Shown in pieces: positions 6,980-14,759 of a stretch of 31,082 nucleotides of DNA. The stretch's first letter is position 1. Each line of letters opens with the position of its first letter. This stretch comes from an uncultured Angelakisella sp. GTDB lineage: Bacteria > Bacillota > Clostridia > Oscillospirales > Ruminococcaceae. A model generated the notes under the pieces. That model searched no databases, was not told where the DNA came from, and saw nothing but the letters and a program-made list of their open reading frames with translations. The translations under genes were made by a program, and so were the position numbers. The stretch is from the NCBI GenBank assembly GCA_910585535.1, contig CAJUFK010000026.1:1-31082 (forward strand). Reading direction: 5' to 3'.

Positions 6980-7539
6980 GACAGACCTCCCCCCCTCTTT
7001 GGTTTCTTTCGCAGTTTCAATACAACGCCCTGCTCCTCTGCCAGCTGCTGGAATCGATTGGCAAGGAGGGCCGCTTTTTCCTTTTTGTCCATCTCCGGCC
7101 ACTGGGGGGAGGCTTCCATCTCCCTTACCGCCCCTTGAAGGGCTCCCAGCTCCAGCAGGTTGACAGCCAGACAGTAGAGGGTCTTTCGCCGCCCATCATT
7201 GTATTGGGTCAAAAGCCAGTCCAGGAGTTTTGCCCGTTCCGCTTGCTCCCGGGCGTAAGCCTCGGGCCCCATCCGCTGGGCCTTTTCCAGGTCGGACCGC
7301 CGGCGCTGGTGGGTGATGAAGGAATCGAAGTCATCTAAATGCTCATAGTGCTGGCAGGGATAATCCTTGCACTGAAAGCAGTATTCTACTCTGCCGTGGC
7401 CCAAACTGCACCGGGCGATCTTGCAGGACTGGTTCCCGAACCCGCAGCCGCCGCAGTGCCCGCCCAGCTTCATGGGGCAAAGCCCGCAGTTGAGGCCGCA
7501 GAGAGAGAAAAACGGGTCGTTCCGCACAAAGCCCTTCAT
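6976..7539 (-). CDS. DUF3795 Cys-rich protein (187 aa)
   Basis: The first 62 residues hold ten cysteines: positions 14, 18, 21, 29, 32, 39, 44, 54, 57 and 62, including CGLNCGLC and CGGCG. This is the typical pattern of DUF3795, a family presumed to bind zinc or an iron-sulfur cluster. The remainder (about 70-187) is helical and basic, ending in Lys/Arg/Gly residues. The ATG at 7539 lies 4 bp after the TAG of the flavoprotein gene, with only a poor AGG upstream, so translation probably depends on coupling to that gene. It overlaps the next gene by ATGA. Function of the family is not established. Pairing with a flavoprotein suggests a redox or metal-related role, which is inference. Confidence 0.87.
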   Translation of the reverse strand: MKGFVRNDPFFSLCGLNCGLCPMKLGGHCGGCGFGNQSCKIARCSLGHGRVEYCFQCKDYPCQHYEHLDDFDSFITHQRRRSDLEKAQRMGPEAYAREQAERAKLLDWLLTQYNDGRRKTLYCLAVNLLELGALQGAVREMEASPQWPEMDKKEKAALLANRFQQLAEEQGVVLKLRKKPKRGGGLS

Positions 7540-7543
7540 TGGC

Positions 7544-8164
7544 CTAACGGATGAAGTTGGTGATATACTCCCGCTGGGTATCGGGCAGGGGGATCTCCTG
7601 TTCCCGCCCCAGAGCGAAGCACTTCATCATCCAGGCAAGATTTTTGGCAAGGTTCCTCATGGTCTGCATCCCCTCTTCGTCCAGAACAGCCTCTCCAGGG
7701 ACCCGACCGTGGACCATGTTCCAGTAGGTGGAGCCCGCCACCGGCATTTGGGAGATGCCGAAGTATTTGTTCAGCGTGTCAAAGGAGGCGGAACAGCCGC
7801 CCCGCCGGGCCACCACCACCGAGGCTGCCGGCTTAAAGGCGAAGGCCCCGGAGCCGCTGTAAAAGGCCCGGTCCAGGAAGGAGAGGATCCTGCCGCTGGG
7901 GTGGGCGTAGTACACCGGTGTCCCAAAGACAAAGCCCTCCGCCTCCCTGGCCTTGGCAAGGAACCGGTTCACTCCGTCGTCATCGAAAAAGCAACCGGCT
8001 TCGGAACATCGCCCGCACCCCAGACAATCCCGGATGGACTCCCCGCCCAGCTGGAAAATTTCGGTTTCAATGCCCTCCAGCTCCAACTGGCGGGCCACCT
8101 CCTCCAGGGCGGCATTGGTGTTGCCCTTGGCTTTGGCGCTTCCGTTTAACAATAAGACCTTCAT
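7544..8164 (-). CDS. Flavodoxin-fold NAD(P)H-dependent FMN reductase, possible iron-sulfur flavoprotein (206 aa)
   Basis: The N terminus MKVLLLNGSAKAKGNTN is the strand-1 and phosphate-binding loop of the NADPH-dependent FMN reductase/flavodoxin-like family. GTPVYYAHPSG (about 81-91) is the second FMN-contact loop. Cysteines 47, 50, 53 and 58 make CX2CX2CX4C, which fits the compact cluster motif described for archaeal/clostridial iron-sulfur flavoproteins; related flavoproteins without a cluster also carry similar cysteines. Cytoplasmic. GAGGTG lies 5 nt before the ATG. It follows rluD by 9 bp and precedes the DUF3795 gene by 4 bp. Expected role: electron transfer from NAD(P)H or ferredoxin to an unknown acceptor. 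Confidence in family is high, in the cluster moderate. Confidence 0.9.
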   Translation of the reverse strand: MKVLLLNGSAKAKGNTNAALEEVARQLELEGIETEIFQLGGESIRDCLGCGRCSEAGCFFDDDGVNRFLAKAREAEGFVFGTPVYYAHPSGRILSFLDRAFYSGSGAFAFKPAASVVVARRGGCSASFDTLNKYFGISQMPVAGSTYWNMVHGRVPGEAVLDEEGMQTMRNLAKNLAWMMKCFALGREQEIPLPDTQREYITNFIR

Positions 8165-8173
8165 GGTATCACC

Positions 8174-9091
8174 TCATTCTTTCTTCCGGAGCCATTCCAG
8201 CGCCCCGGTAAAATAGTCCGGCAGAGGGGAGGTGAAAAACAGCCTCTCCCCTGTCCCTGGGTGGACAAAGCCGATTGTCCTGGCGTGGAGGCACTGGCCC
8301 CCGGTGTCCAGGGCCAGCTTCTTGGGGCCGTAAACCAGGTCCCCCAGCACCGGATGACCCAGGTAGGCCAGATGCACCCGGATCTGGTGGGTCCGCCCTG
8401 TCTCCAGACGGCACCGCACATGGGTGAAGCCGGGAAACTCCTCCAGGACCTCCACATGGGTGACGGCGTTTTTGGCATTTTTCTCGGTGACGCACATCTT
8501 TTTCCGGTCGGCGGAACTGCGTCCAACGGGTGCGTCTACGGTAAAGACGGTCTCCTTGAAGTGCCCCTGAACAATGGCCTCATATTCTCGTGTAAAGGTA
8601 TGGGCCTTTATCTGCTCTGCCAAACCCTGGTGGGCCTTGTCATTCTTTGCCACGATCAGCAGGCCGCTGGTGTCCTTGTCGATGCGGTGGACGATGCCAG
8701 GGCGGATCACCCCGTTGATCCCGGAAAGGGATCCCCTGCAGTGCCAGAGAAGGGCATTTACCAACGTCCCGTCGCAGTTTCCCGGGGCGGGATGGACCAC
8801 CATCCCCTTGGGTTTGTTGACCACCAGCAGCCAGTCGTCCTCGTAAACAATGTCCAGGGGGATCTCCTGGGGCAGGACCTCCAGCTCCACCGGGTCTGGA
8901 AGGGACAACTCCACCAGATCCCCTTCCCGGAGGACCAGCTTCTTCCCCGCCGGGTCCCCATTTACCAGGACGCTTCCGCCTTCACAGAGGCCTTGGACTG
9001 CGGACCGGCTTAAGCCGGCCAGCTCCGCCAAGGTCTTATCCAGCCTTTGGCCGGCTTTTTCAGCCGGAACAGTGAAGGTGCGCGGTTCCAT
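8174..9091 (-). CDS. rluD: RluD-family 23S rRNA pseudouridine synthase (305 aa)
   Basis: An N-terminal S4 RNA-binding domain (about residues 12-62) is followed by the RluA/RluD catalytic domain. The signature HRIDKDTSGLL places the catalytic Asp at 138, and PKGMVVHP (94-101) is another family block. The enzyme isomerises uridine to pseudouridine in large-subunit rRNA. Length and domain order are those of B. subtilis YlyB/RluD, and the position just after lspA is also conserved there. Start ATG at 9091 has GGAGG upstream and overlaps the lspA stop by one base (TAATG). The exact target uridines cannot be told from sequence. Confidence 0.95.
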   Translation of the reverse strand: MEPRTFTVPAEKAGQRLDKTLAELAGLSRSAVQGLCEGGSVLVNGDPAGKKLVLREGDLVELSLPDPVELEVLPQEIPLDIVYEDDWLLVVNKPKGMVVHPAPGNCDGTLVNALLWHCRGSLSGINGVIRPGIVHRIDKDTSGLLIVAKNDKAHQGLAEQIKAHTFTREYEAIVQGHFKETVFTVDAPVGRSSADRKKMCVTEKNAKNAVTHVEVLEEFPGFTHVRCRLETGRTHQIRVHLAYLGHPVLGDLVYGPKKLALDTGGQCLHARTIGFVHPGTGERLFFTSPLPDYFTGALEWLRKKE

Positions 9092-9585
9092 TACGCCTCC
9101 TCCCCGGTTTCCGGGGACTCGGGAGCGCCCTGGTCCTTCCCTTCAACAAAGAGAATGTAAAGGGCCAAAAGCCCTGTTCCAATACAAACGCAGATGTCCG
9201 CCAGGTTGAAGATAGGAAAATTGATGGGCTCAAAATAGATGTAATCCACGACGAAGCCCCCGGGATGGAAGGCCCGGTCAATGAGGTTTCCCACCCCTCC
9301 GGCCAAGATAAGCGCCACAGCAGTCTGGAGCAGCGGCCCACGGATCCGCTTGGTGACCAAAGCGAAAAGGAGACCCAGAAGAATCACCCCGGTTACCACC
9401 AGAAGGAGCCACCGCTGCCCTTGCAGGATGCCCCAGGCCGCACCGAAGTTTTCGTGGTAGTACAGGCTGAGGACGTTGGGGATCAGGTCGATGGAGCCTA
9501 TGGGCTTCAAAACCCCCATAGCCCATCCCTTGATAATTTGGTCCGCTGCCACCAGGAGGGCAGCCAATAGCAAAAAAAAGATCAT
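9091..9585 (-). CDS. lspA: Lipoprotein signal peptidase II (164 aa)
   Basis: LspA is a four-helix inner-membrane aspartic protease that cuts signal peptides off lipoproteins after lipid attachment to Cys. Visible features are DQIIKGW in the first helix, ENFGAAWG, GGVGNLIDR, then the two catalytic aspartates in VVDYI (Asp114) and FNLADI (Asp130), with four hydrophobic spans. I use the ATG at 9585 (AGAGG 6 nt upstream), not the in-frame TTG at 9591. It follows ileS and precedes rluD, as in B. subtilis. Its C terminus ends in an acidic Glu/Gly/Pro tail. A substrate, the lipoprotein at 962-2722, is encoded farther down the same strand. Confidence 0.96.
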   Translation of the reverse strand: MIFFLLLAALLVAADQIIKGWAMGVLKPIGSIDLIPNVLSLYYHENFGAAWGILQGQRWLLLVVTGVILLGLLFALVTKRIRGPLLQTAVALILAGGVGNLIDRAFHPGGFVVDYIYFEPINFPIFNLADICVCIGTGLLALYILFVEGKDQGAPESPETGEEA

Positions 9586-9600
9586 GGACAACCTCTGTAG

Positions 9601-9637
9601 AACGGGGCTGCGGGGAGACCTCCCACACAGCCCCGTT
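9601..9637 (-). repeat. Strong hairpin between ileS and lspA
   Basis: A perfect 10-bp inverted repeat AACGGGGCTG/CAGCCCCGTT (9601-9610 and 9628-9637) contains a further GGGA/TCCC inner pairing. In the direction of transcription (minus) it is followed only by TTCT, so termination would be poor; on the plus strand it is followed by TTTT. It ends 15 nt before the lspA ATG. It may moderate read-through or protect an mRNA end. Confidence 0.5.
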
Positions 9638-9648
9638 TTGATATTTCT

Positions 9649-12444
9649 TTATTCGTCGGCCAGAATGGCGGCGCACCGGGCACAGAGGGCAGGGTGTTTT
9701 TCGTCCTTCCCCACCGTGTCGCTTTGCATCCAGCAGCGCTGGCACTTATCACCGGGAGCCTGTGCCACATCCACAGCGATCCCTTCCGCTTCACCGGTAA
9801 AGGAGCCCTTGCCGCCCTTTACCAGTTCCACCGCAGAGACGATGAAGACGGTAGGCAGAAGCTCCTCAACGGCGGACAGGAAACCGAAGGGCTCCTCCTC
9901 GCAGTGGAGGGTCACTTTGGCCTCCAGGGACTTACCGATGGTCTTGGCGGTACGAGCAGTCTCCAGGGCCTTGTTTACGTCGTCCCGGATGGCGTGAAGC
10001 CGTTCCCACTTGGACATGAACTCCAAAGTGACCAGCCCGTCCTTTGCCTCCGGAATGTCGTTAAGCATCACCGAAGCCTTGTTGTACTCCTTGCTCTCCG
10101 GGATAAAGGACCAAATCTCCTCCGCCGTATAGGGCAGGATGGGAGCCAGCATCAGATCCAAAGCGCAGAGGATCTGGTAGATGGCGGTTTGGGCGGCCCG
10201 TCGGGCCTTGCTGTCCTTTTTCTCCACGTAGAGACGGTCTTTGAGAACATCCAGGTAGAAGCTGGACATCTCCACCGAGCAGAAATTATAAACAGCGTGG
10301 TAGATGTTGTGGAACTCGAAGTCCTCGTAATCCTTCCGGACCCCGCGGATCAGTTCCTGGCAGCGGGCGATGGCCCACTTGTCAATGTCCTGAAGCTCCT
10401 CAAAGGGCAGCTGGTGGGTGTTGGGATCGAAGTCCGCCAGGTTCCCCAGGATGTACCGGGCGGTGTTGCGGATCTTCCGGTATCCGTCAGAAAGCTGCTT
10501 AAGGTACTCAAAGGAGATCCGGACATCGGAGTGGTAATCGGAGGAGGCCACCCAGAGTCGCAGGATGTCGGCGCCGTACTGCTCAATGATCTTCTCCGGG
10601 GCGGTGCCGTTCTTCAGGGACTTGGACATCTTTCTGCCTTCGCCGTCCACCACCCAGCCGCAGCTGCAGCAGTTTTTATAGGGGGACTTGCCCCGGGTGG
10701 CTACAGCGGTGAGAAGGGAGGACTGGAACCAGCCGCGGTACTGGTCGGCGCCCTCAATGTAAAGGTCGCAGGGCCAGGGCAGTCCATGTTCCTCCAGCAC
10801 CGAAGCGTGGGTGCTGCCGGAGTCGAACCAGACGTCCATAATGTCCTTTTCTTTGCGGAACTTTTTGCTGCCGCACTTTTTGCAGACAGTGCCCTCGGGA
10901 AGGATCTCCGCTGCCTCATGGGTGTACCAGGCGTCGGAACCCTCTTTGCGGAACAGCTCCGCCACCGCCTTGACGCTGGCTTCGTCGATATGATACTCCC
11001 CGCAGTCTTCGCAGTAGAAGATGGGGATAGGTACGCCCCAAACCCGCTGGCGGCTGATGCACCAGTCGCTGCGGTCGCTGACCATGTTCTTGATCCGCCC
11101 TTCACCCCAGGCGGGGATCCACTTGACCTCTTCAATGGCCTTGATGGCGTCCTTCTTGAAGCCGTCCACCGAGCAGAACCACTGTTCGGTGGCCCGGAAC
11201 AGCACAGGCTCCTTGCAGCGCCAGCAGTGGGGATACTGGTGGATGATCTTCTGGACGGCGAACAGCGCTCCCAGATCGGTGAGGTGCTGGAGGATGGCGG
11301 CGTTGGCCTCCTTGGTGGTTAGCCCCTTAAACTGCCCGGCATCTCCGGTCATGTATCCTTTGTCGTCCACCGGAACCACCACGGGGATCTCCGGGTAATG
11401 GTTGGCGCAGACCTCAAAGTCCTCTACGCCGTGTCCCGGGGCAGTATGGACGCAGCCAGTGCCGCTTTCCAGGGTGACATGGTCCCCCACGATGATGGGA
11501 GAGGTCCGGTCCATAAAGGGATGGGTGTAGGTAAGGTACTCCAGATCCTTCCCCAAGATGGTGTCGGAGATGGTGTAGTCGGTAATCCCGCCGGCTTCCA
11601 TGGTGGAAGCCACCAGTTCCCGGGCCATGACGTAGTATTCGTCCTTTTGGGCGGCGTGGACCACGCAATACTCGTAACTGGGCCCCAGGCAGATGCAGAG
11701 GTTGCCGGGAAGGGTCCAGGTGGTGGTGGTCCAGATGACAAAGTAGGTCTTGCTAAGATCAGCCCCCAGGGCGGTCAGTTTCCCCTTGTCGTCGGCCACC
11801 TTGAACTTGACATAGATGGAGTCACAGGGATCTTCGGCGTACTCGATCTCGGCTTCGGCCAAGGCGGTTTCACATTCCGGGCACCAGTAGACAGGCTTAA
11901 GTCCTTTGTAGATATACCCTTTGGTGGCCATAGCCCCAAAAATCTCAATCTGCTTGGCCTCGAATTCGGGACGAAGGGTCAGGTAAGGGTGTTCCCAGTC
12001 CCCCAGCACCCCCAGGCGCTTAAACTGCTCCCTTTGAACATCTACATAGTGGAGGGCGAAGTCCTTGCAGATTTTCCGAAGCTCCAGCTCGCTGGTGCCG
12101 CTGTCCACACCGGCAGTTTTTCTGGCCTTTAACTCGATGGGCAGGCCGTGGGTGTCCCAGCCGGGGATGTAGGGGGACTGGTACCCCAGCATATTCTTGG
12201 AACGGACAATGATGTCCTTGAGGATCTTGTTTAGAGCGGTCCCCAGGTGGATGTCCCCGTTGGCATAGGGAGGTCCGTCGTGAAGCACATAAAGGGGCTT
12301 GCCTTCGTTGCGGCGGATGATCTCCTCATAAAGGCGGCTTTCCTCCCACTTGGCAAGAAGCCCGGGCTCTTTTTGAGGCAGACCTGCCCGCATCTGGAAC
12401 GCGGTCTGTGGCAGATTCAGTGTTGCGTTGTAATCTTGGGCCAT
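9649..12444 (-). CDS. ileS: Isoleucyl-tRNA synthetase (931 aa)
   Basis: Class I synthetase charging tRNA-Ile. The HIGH-type motif is GDIHLG (63-68). The editing domain is in the first half, and KMSKS is at 605-609. A C-terminal zinc finger uses Cys901, 904, 921 and 924, and internal CEDC/CKKC pairs are present as well. Size and C-terminal zinc finger fit the bacterial IleS group. The ATG at 12444 has TAGGAGAG about 9-10 nt upstream. It lies 43 bp after divIVA, the same order as in B. subtilis. There is no space for a T-box leader in front of it, although ileS is T-box controlled in many Firmicutes. Here it must be controlled through the sepF-divIVA transcript. Confidence 0.98.
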   Translation of the reverse strand: MAQDYNATLNLPQTAFQMRAGLPQKEPGLLAKWEESRLYEEIIRRNEGKPLYVLHDGPPYANGDIHLGTALNKILKDIIVRSKNMLGYQSPYIPGWDTHGLPIELKARKTAGVDSGTSELELRKICKDFALHYVDVQREQFKRLGVLGDWEHPYLTLRPEFEAKQIEIFGAMATKGYIYKGLKPVYWCPECETALAEAEIEYAEDPCDSIYVKFKVADDKGKLTALGADLSKTYFVIWTTTTWTLPGNLCICLGPSYEYCVVHAAQKDEYYVMARELVASTMEAGGITDYTISDTILGKDLEYLTYTHPFMDRTSPIIVGDHVTLESGTGCVHTAPGHGVEDFEVCANHYPEIPVVVPVDDKGYMTGDAGQFKGLTTKEANAAILQHLTDLGALFAVQKIIHQYPHCWRCKEPVLFRATEQWFCSVDGFKKDAIKAIEEVKWIPAWGEGRIKNMVSDRSDWCISRQRVWGVPIPIFYCEDCGEYHIDEASVKAVAELFRKEGSDAWYTHEAAEILPEGTVCKKCGSKKFRKEKDIMDVWFDSGSTHASVLEEHGLPWPCDLYIEGADQYRGWFQSSLLTAVATRGKSPYKNCCSCGWVVDGEGRKMSKSLKNGTAPEKIIEQYGADILRLWVASSDYHSDVRISFEYLKQLSDGYRKIRNTARYILGNLADFDPNTHQLPFEELQDIDKWAIARCQELIRGVRKDYEDFEFHNIYHAVYNFCSVEMSSFYLDVLKDRLYVEKKDSKARRAAQTAIYQILCALDLMLAPILPYTAEEIWSFIPESKEYNKASVMLNDIPEAKDGLVTLEFMSKWERLHAIRDDVNKALETARTAKTIGKSLEAKVTLHCEEEPFGFLSAVEELLPTVFIVSAVELVKGGKGSFTGEAEGIAVDVAQAPGDKCQRCWMQSDTVGKDEKHPALCARCAAILADE

Positions 12445-12487
12445 AGCGATACATCTCTCCTACTATTTTATACTTGACTGTGGGCTT

Positions 12488-13429
12488 TTACCGGCGCTTG
12501 GAACGGCCTCCGGAACCTTTTTCCCGCTCCCGTCCGTCTGCAACGTCAAAGCCTTCTCCAAAGCGCATTTCTCCGAATTTGGAACTGAATACGGTTCGGG
12601 CAGGAGCGAACTCCTCCTCGTCGTCTTCATCGTCCTCAAAGTCGTCATCCACCAGGTCCTGACGGGGGGGACGGCGGCCGAAGCGGCTGCTGAACCGGGA
12701 TAGGATTGCGTCATCCTCCTCCAACTCCTCGTCCTCTTCGTCCTCCTCCTCTTCCAGCTCCAGGCGGAGGGGCGGGCGTTTGGGCGGGGCCTTTTTCACC
12801 GGGGGCTGGGGGATCTCATCCTCCTCCTCGTCTTCCAGCTCCGGTTCCGGTTCCGGCCGCTTGGCCTTGCGGGGCGGAGCCGGCGGCGCTTTTTTCACCG
12901 GGGGCTCTTCCGCCGGCGGCGGGGGCGGCGCGGGAGAAGCGGCAGCCTCCTGGGGGGGAGCCGCCTTCTGCGGGGCCTTCTCTTTGTGGGGAAGCCGGGT
13001 GATCTGGTCAATATGGCTTTTGTACATACCAAAGAGCCCCTCCCGGAAGGAGGCGACCTCCGACTTGAGGCGTTCATACTCGGCCTGTTCCCGCTCCAAA
13101 CGGGCGTGGGCCTCCTCGATGATATGATCGGCCTTGGTGGTGGCATCCCGGAGGATCACCTCAGCCTTGCTCCGGGAGTCCTTCAGGATGCTGTCCCCCA
13201 GCTTCTGGGCGCCAATAAGGGCGGACCGCAGGCTGTCCTCATCCTCCCGGTATTTCTCCAGGCCCTCTGCCAGGACGCCCATCTTTTCGGTCAATTCCTG
13301 GTTCTCCTCCTGGAGGGCTTTGATGATCTCAATGGCTTTGGTGACGAACTCGTCCACATCCTCGGTTCGATAGCCAAAGGCCATGGCCTTATTAAACTCT
13401 ATATCGAAAAATTTTTCCGGAACCACCAT
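12488..13429 (-). CDS. divIVA: DivIVA-domain cell division/polarity protein with long acidic tail (313 aa)
   Basis: Residues 1-60 match the DivIVA N-terminal lipid-binding and coiled-coil start (FFDIEFNKAMAFGYRTEDVDEFV is split here by function: 7-14 and 15-29). A coiled coil runs to about residue 140. This scaffold marks curved membranes at septa and poles and recruits division proteins. The tail (about 148-313) is unusual: Pro/Lys-rich and Asp/Glu-rich, with PPVKKAPP repeated at 176-183 and 209-216, and FSSRFG/FSSKFG repeated at 246-251 and 281-286. The low-complexity DNA of the tail is about 12600-12960. It lies 16 bp after ylmH and upstream of ileS, the conserved firmicute order. B. subtilis DivIVA is only about 164 residues, so most of the extra length is this tail. 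Confidence 0.94.
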   Translation of the reverse strand: MVVPEKFFDIEFNKAMAFGYRTEDVDEFVTKAIEIIKALQEENQELTEKMGVLAEGLEKYREDEDSLRSALIGAQKLGDSILKDSRSKAEVILRDATTKADHIIEEAHARLEREQAEYERLKSEVASFREGLFGMYKSHIDQITRLPHKEKAPQKAAPPQEAAASPAPPPPPAEEPPVKKAPPAPPRKAKRPEPEPELEDEEEDEIPQPPVKKAPPKRPPLRLELEEEEDEEDEELEEDDAILSRFSSRFGRRPPRQDLVDDDFEDDEDDEEEFAPARTVFSSKFGEMRFGEGFDVADGREREKGSGGRSKRR

Positions 13430-13444
13430 GCGCTTTTGTACCCC

Positions 13445-14209
13445 CTAGCTGTATTTCAGGAACCGAACCCTCAGCTTTCCTTTTTTGCTGAGGCCTGGCT
13501 GCTGGTCATAGATGAACTTCCCTGTTCCCCGGATGGAGATTTTTTCTTTCAGCTCTACGATGCGGGCTCCGTTCCCCACCGGCTGACCGTCGATGGATAC
13601 CTGTCCCCTGGCGATCAGTTCCGACGCACCGGAGCGGGAAAGGTCCCCCAAAAAGGCCACCACACAGTCCAGGCGCAGGGAGGAAATAGAACCTTCTATC
13701 TCGGTAAAACGCCGCTTCGTTGCGGTACTCCAGGAAAGAGGCTCGCAGCAAACCACCCCGATCCGCCCCACCTGGACCAGCTGGGTGAGGACCACGTCCG
13801 CCGCCGGAGCGGTGAGGTAGATCCGGGCCTTCCCTTCCTCCACCAAAATGTCCCCCACCGCTTCCCGCTTGAGGGACAAAGCGAGGACAGCCCCAAGAAA
13901 ATCCCGGTGTCCCGGCTTGTCCTGATGGCGGAACACAGCCTCCACCTGCCGGATGGGGAAATCCTCATCCAAAAGCCCCGAATCCTCCCAGGGAGAAAGA
14001 CCGAGAAAGACCCGCTCCGCATCCTCGTAACCGCCGTAAAAGCGGTAGGCCAAGGCACTTTTTCTCAGGGCGTTTTGACAGACCTTTCGCTGAAAATCGT
14101 CCAAAAAGCCCAAAAAGCAGGGCCGGTTTTGGCGGTCGCACCGGCTTTGCAGATCGGCAAGGCGGGAAAGAATCCGCGCCTCCCCCTCCGGGTTAGAAGT
14201 GTATGCCAT
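13445..14209 (-). CDS. ylmH: YlmH-family S4-domain RNA-binding protein (254 aa)
   Basis: Three parts are visible: an N-terminal helical region, a central RRM-like domain containing FLGAVLALSLKREAVGDI (about 103-120), and a C-terminal S4 domain (about 180-250) with ASELIARGQVSIDGQPV. YlmH binds ribosomal 50S subunits and in B. subtilis has been linked to rescue of stalled translation in the quality-control pathway. Its start ATG (14209) lies 17 bp inside the end of sepF, so translation is coupled. No independent Shine-Dalgarno of good quality is seen. The gene is followed by divIVA. A ylmG (YggT-type) gene usually between sepF and ylmH is absent here. Confidence 0.94.
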   Translation of the reverse strand: MAYTSNPEGEARILSRLADLQSRCDRQNRPCFLGFLDDFQRKVCQNALRKSALAYRFYGGYEDAERVFLGLSPWEDSGLLDEDFPIRQVEAVFRHQDKPGHRDFLGAVLALSLKREAVGDILVEEGKARIYLTAPAADVVLTQLVQVGRIGVVCCEPLSWSTATKRRFTEIEGSISSLRLDCVVAFLGDLSRSGASELIARGQVSIDGQPVGNGARIVELKEKISIRGTGKFIYDQQPGLSKKGKLRVRFLKYS

Positions 14210-14717
14210 GGCTGCCCAATTCGTCGATCATGGTTTCCCCCATGACGTTGACGTTGCAGGGGGTGATGATATAGGTGGAATTTGCTACCGGCTTGATCTG
14301 TCCGCCGTTGGTGTAGGCTACGCCGCTGAGAAAATCCACCAGCCGCCGCTTCAGGTCCGGAGTGACTGCCTCCAGGTTCAGCAGCACCGCCCGTTTGGCG
14401 ATAAGATGATCGGCGATGCCGCTGGCGTCCTCGAACCGCTCCGGCTTAACCACTACCACCTGATACTGGCTGCTGCCATGGATGCTTACCACCTTGTTTT
14501 GGGGAGCAGGCTCCGGATCCGGCAGAGTAAAGGAGGAGACCGACGGTACGGAAACTGACGGGGCAGGCCGCCGGACCGAGCCTGTCCCAAAGGAGGTGAC
14601 GTCCTCGTCCTCCTCCTCCGGATCCTCAAAATCCCGATCGTAGTCCAGGTCCTCGTCGTCTTCGTACTCGTCCTCGGGGATTCCCATGAATCCCTTGAAC
14701 TTGTTCATAAAGCCCAT
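14193..14717 (-). CDS. sepF: Cell division protein SepF (174 aa)
   Basis: SepF tethers FtsZ filaments to the membrane. The first 12 residues (MGFMNKFKGFMG) form the amphipathic membrane-targeting helix. Residues 15-40 are an acidic, Asp/Glu-rich linker, 45-75 a Ser/Pro-rich linker, and 84-165 the SepF dimerisation/FtsZ-binding domain. That domain carries KPERFEDA and the block VLLNLEAVTPDLKRRLVDFL (111-130). ATG 14717 has GGAGAAGG upstream. The 42-bp gap to ylmE holds no promoter, but a consensus promoter lies inside ylmE (see 14880-14908) and would give a leader of about 155 nt. Followed by ylmH with a 17-bp overlap. Confidence 0.97.
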   Translation of the reverse strand: MGFMNKFKGFMGIPEDEYEDDEDLDYDRDFEDPEEEDEDVTSFGTGSVRRPAPSVSVPSVSSFTLPDPEPAPQNKVVSIHGSSQYQVVVVKPERFEDASGIADHLIAKRAVLLNLEAVTPDLKRRLVDFLSGVAYTNGGQIKPVANSTYIITPCNVNVMGETMIDELGSHGIHF

Positions 14718-14759
14718 TACAGCCTTCTCCTTCCTTCAGCACCCCTTGTCTCCGTCTGC

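Noticed and set aside
12600..12870. Repetitive-looking CTC/CCT-rich DNA resembling a tandem repeat
   Set aside because: It encodes the Asp/Glu- and Pro/Lys-rich DivIVA tail in frame. The repetition is codon-level low complexity, not an array with fixed units or spacers.
12986..14245. Long plus-strand open frame (about 419 codons) opposite ylmH and the divIVA start
   Set aside because: It lies exactly antisense to two well-supported genes, has no family resemblance, and long antisense frames are normal in GC-rich coding DNA. The same applies to the other long plus-strand frames at 3269-4222, 4098-5051, 9694-11322, 18705-19652 and 19843-20709.
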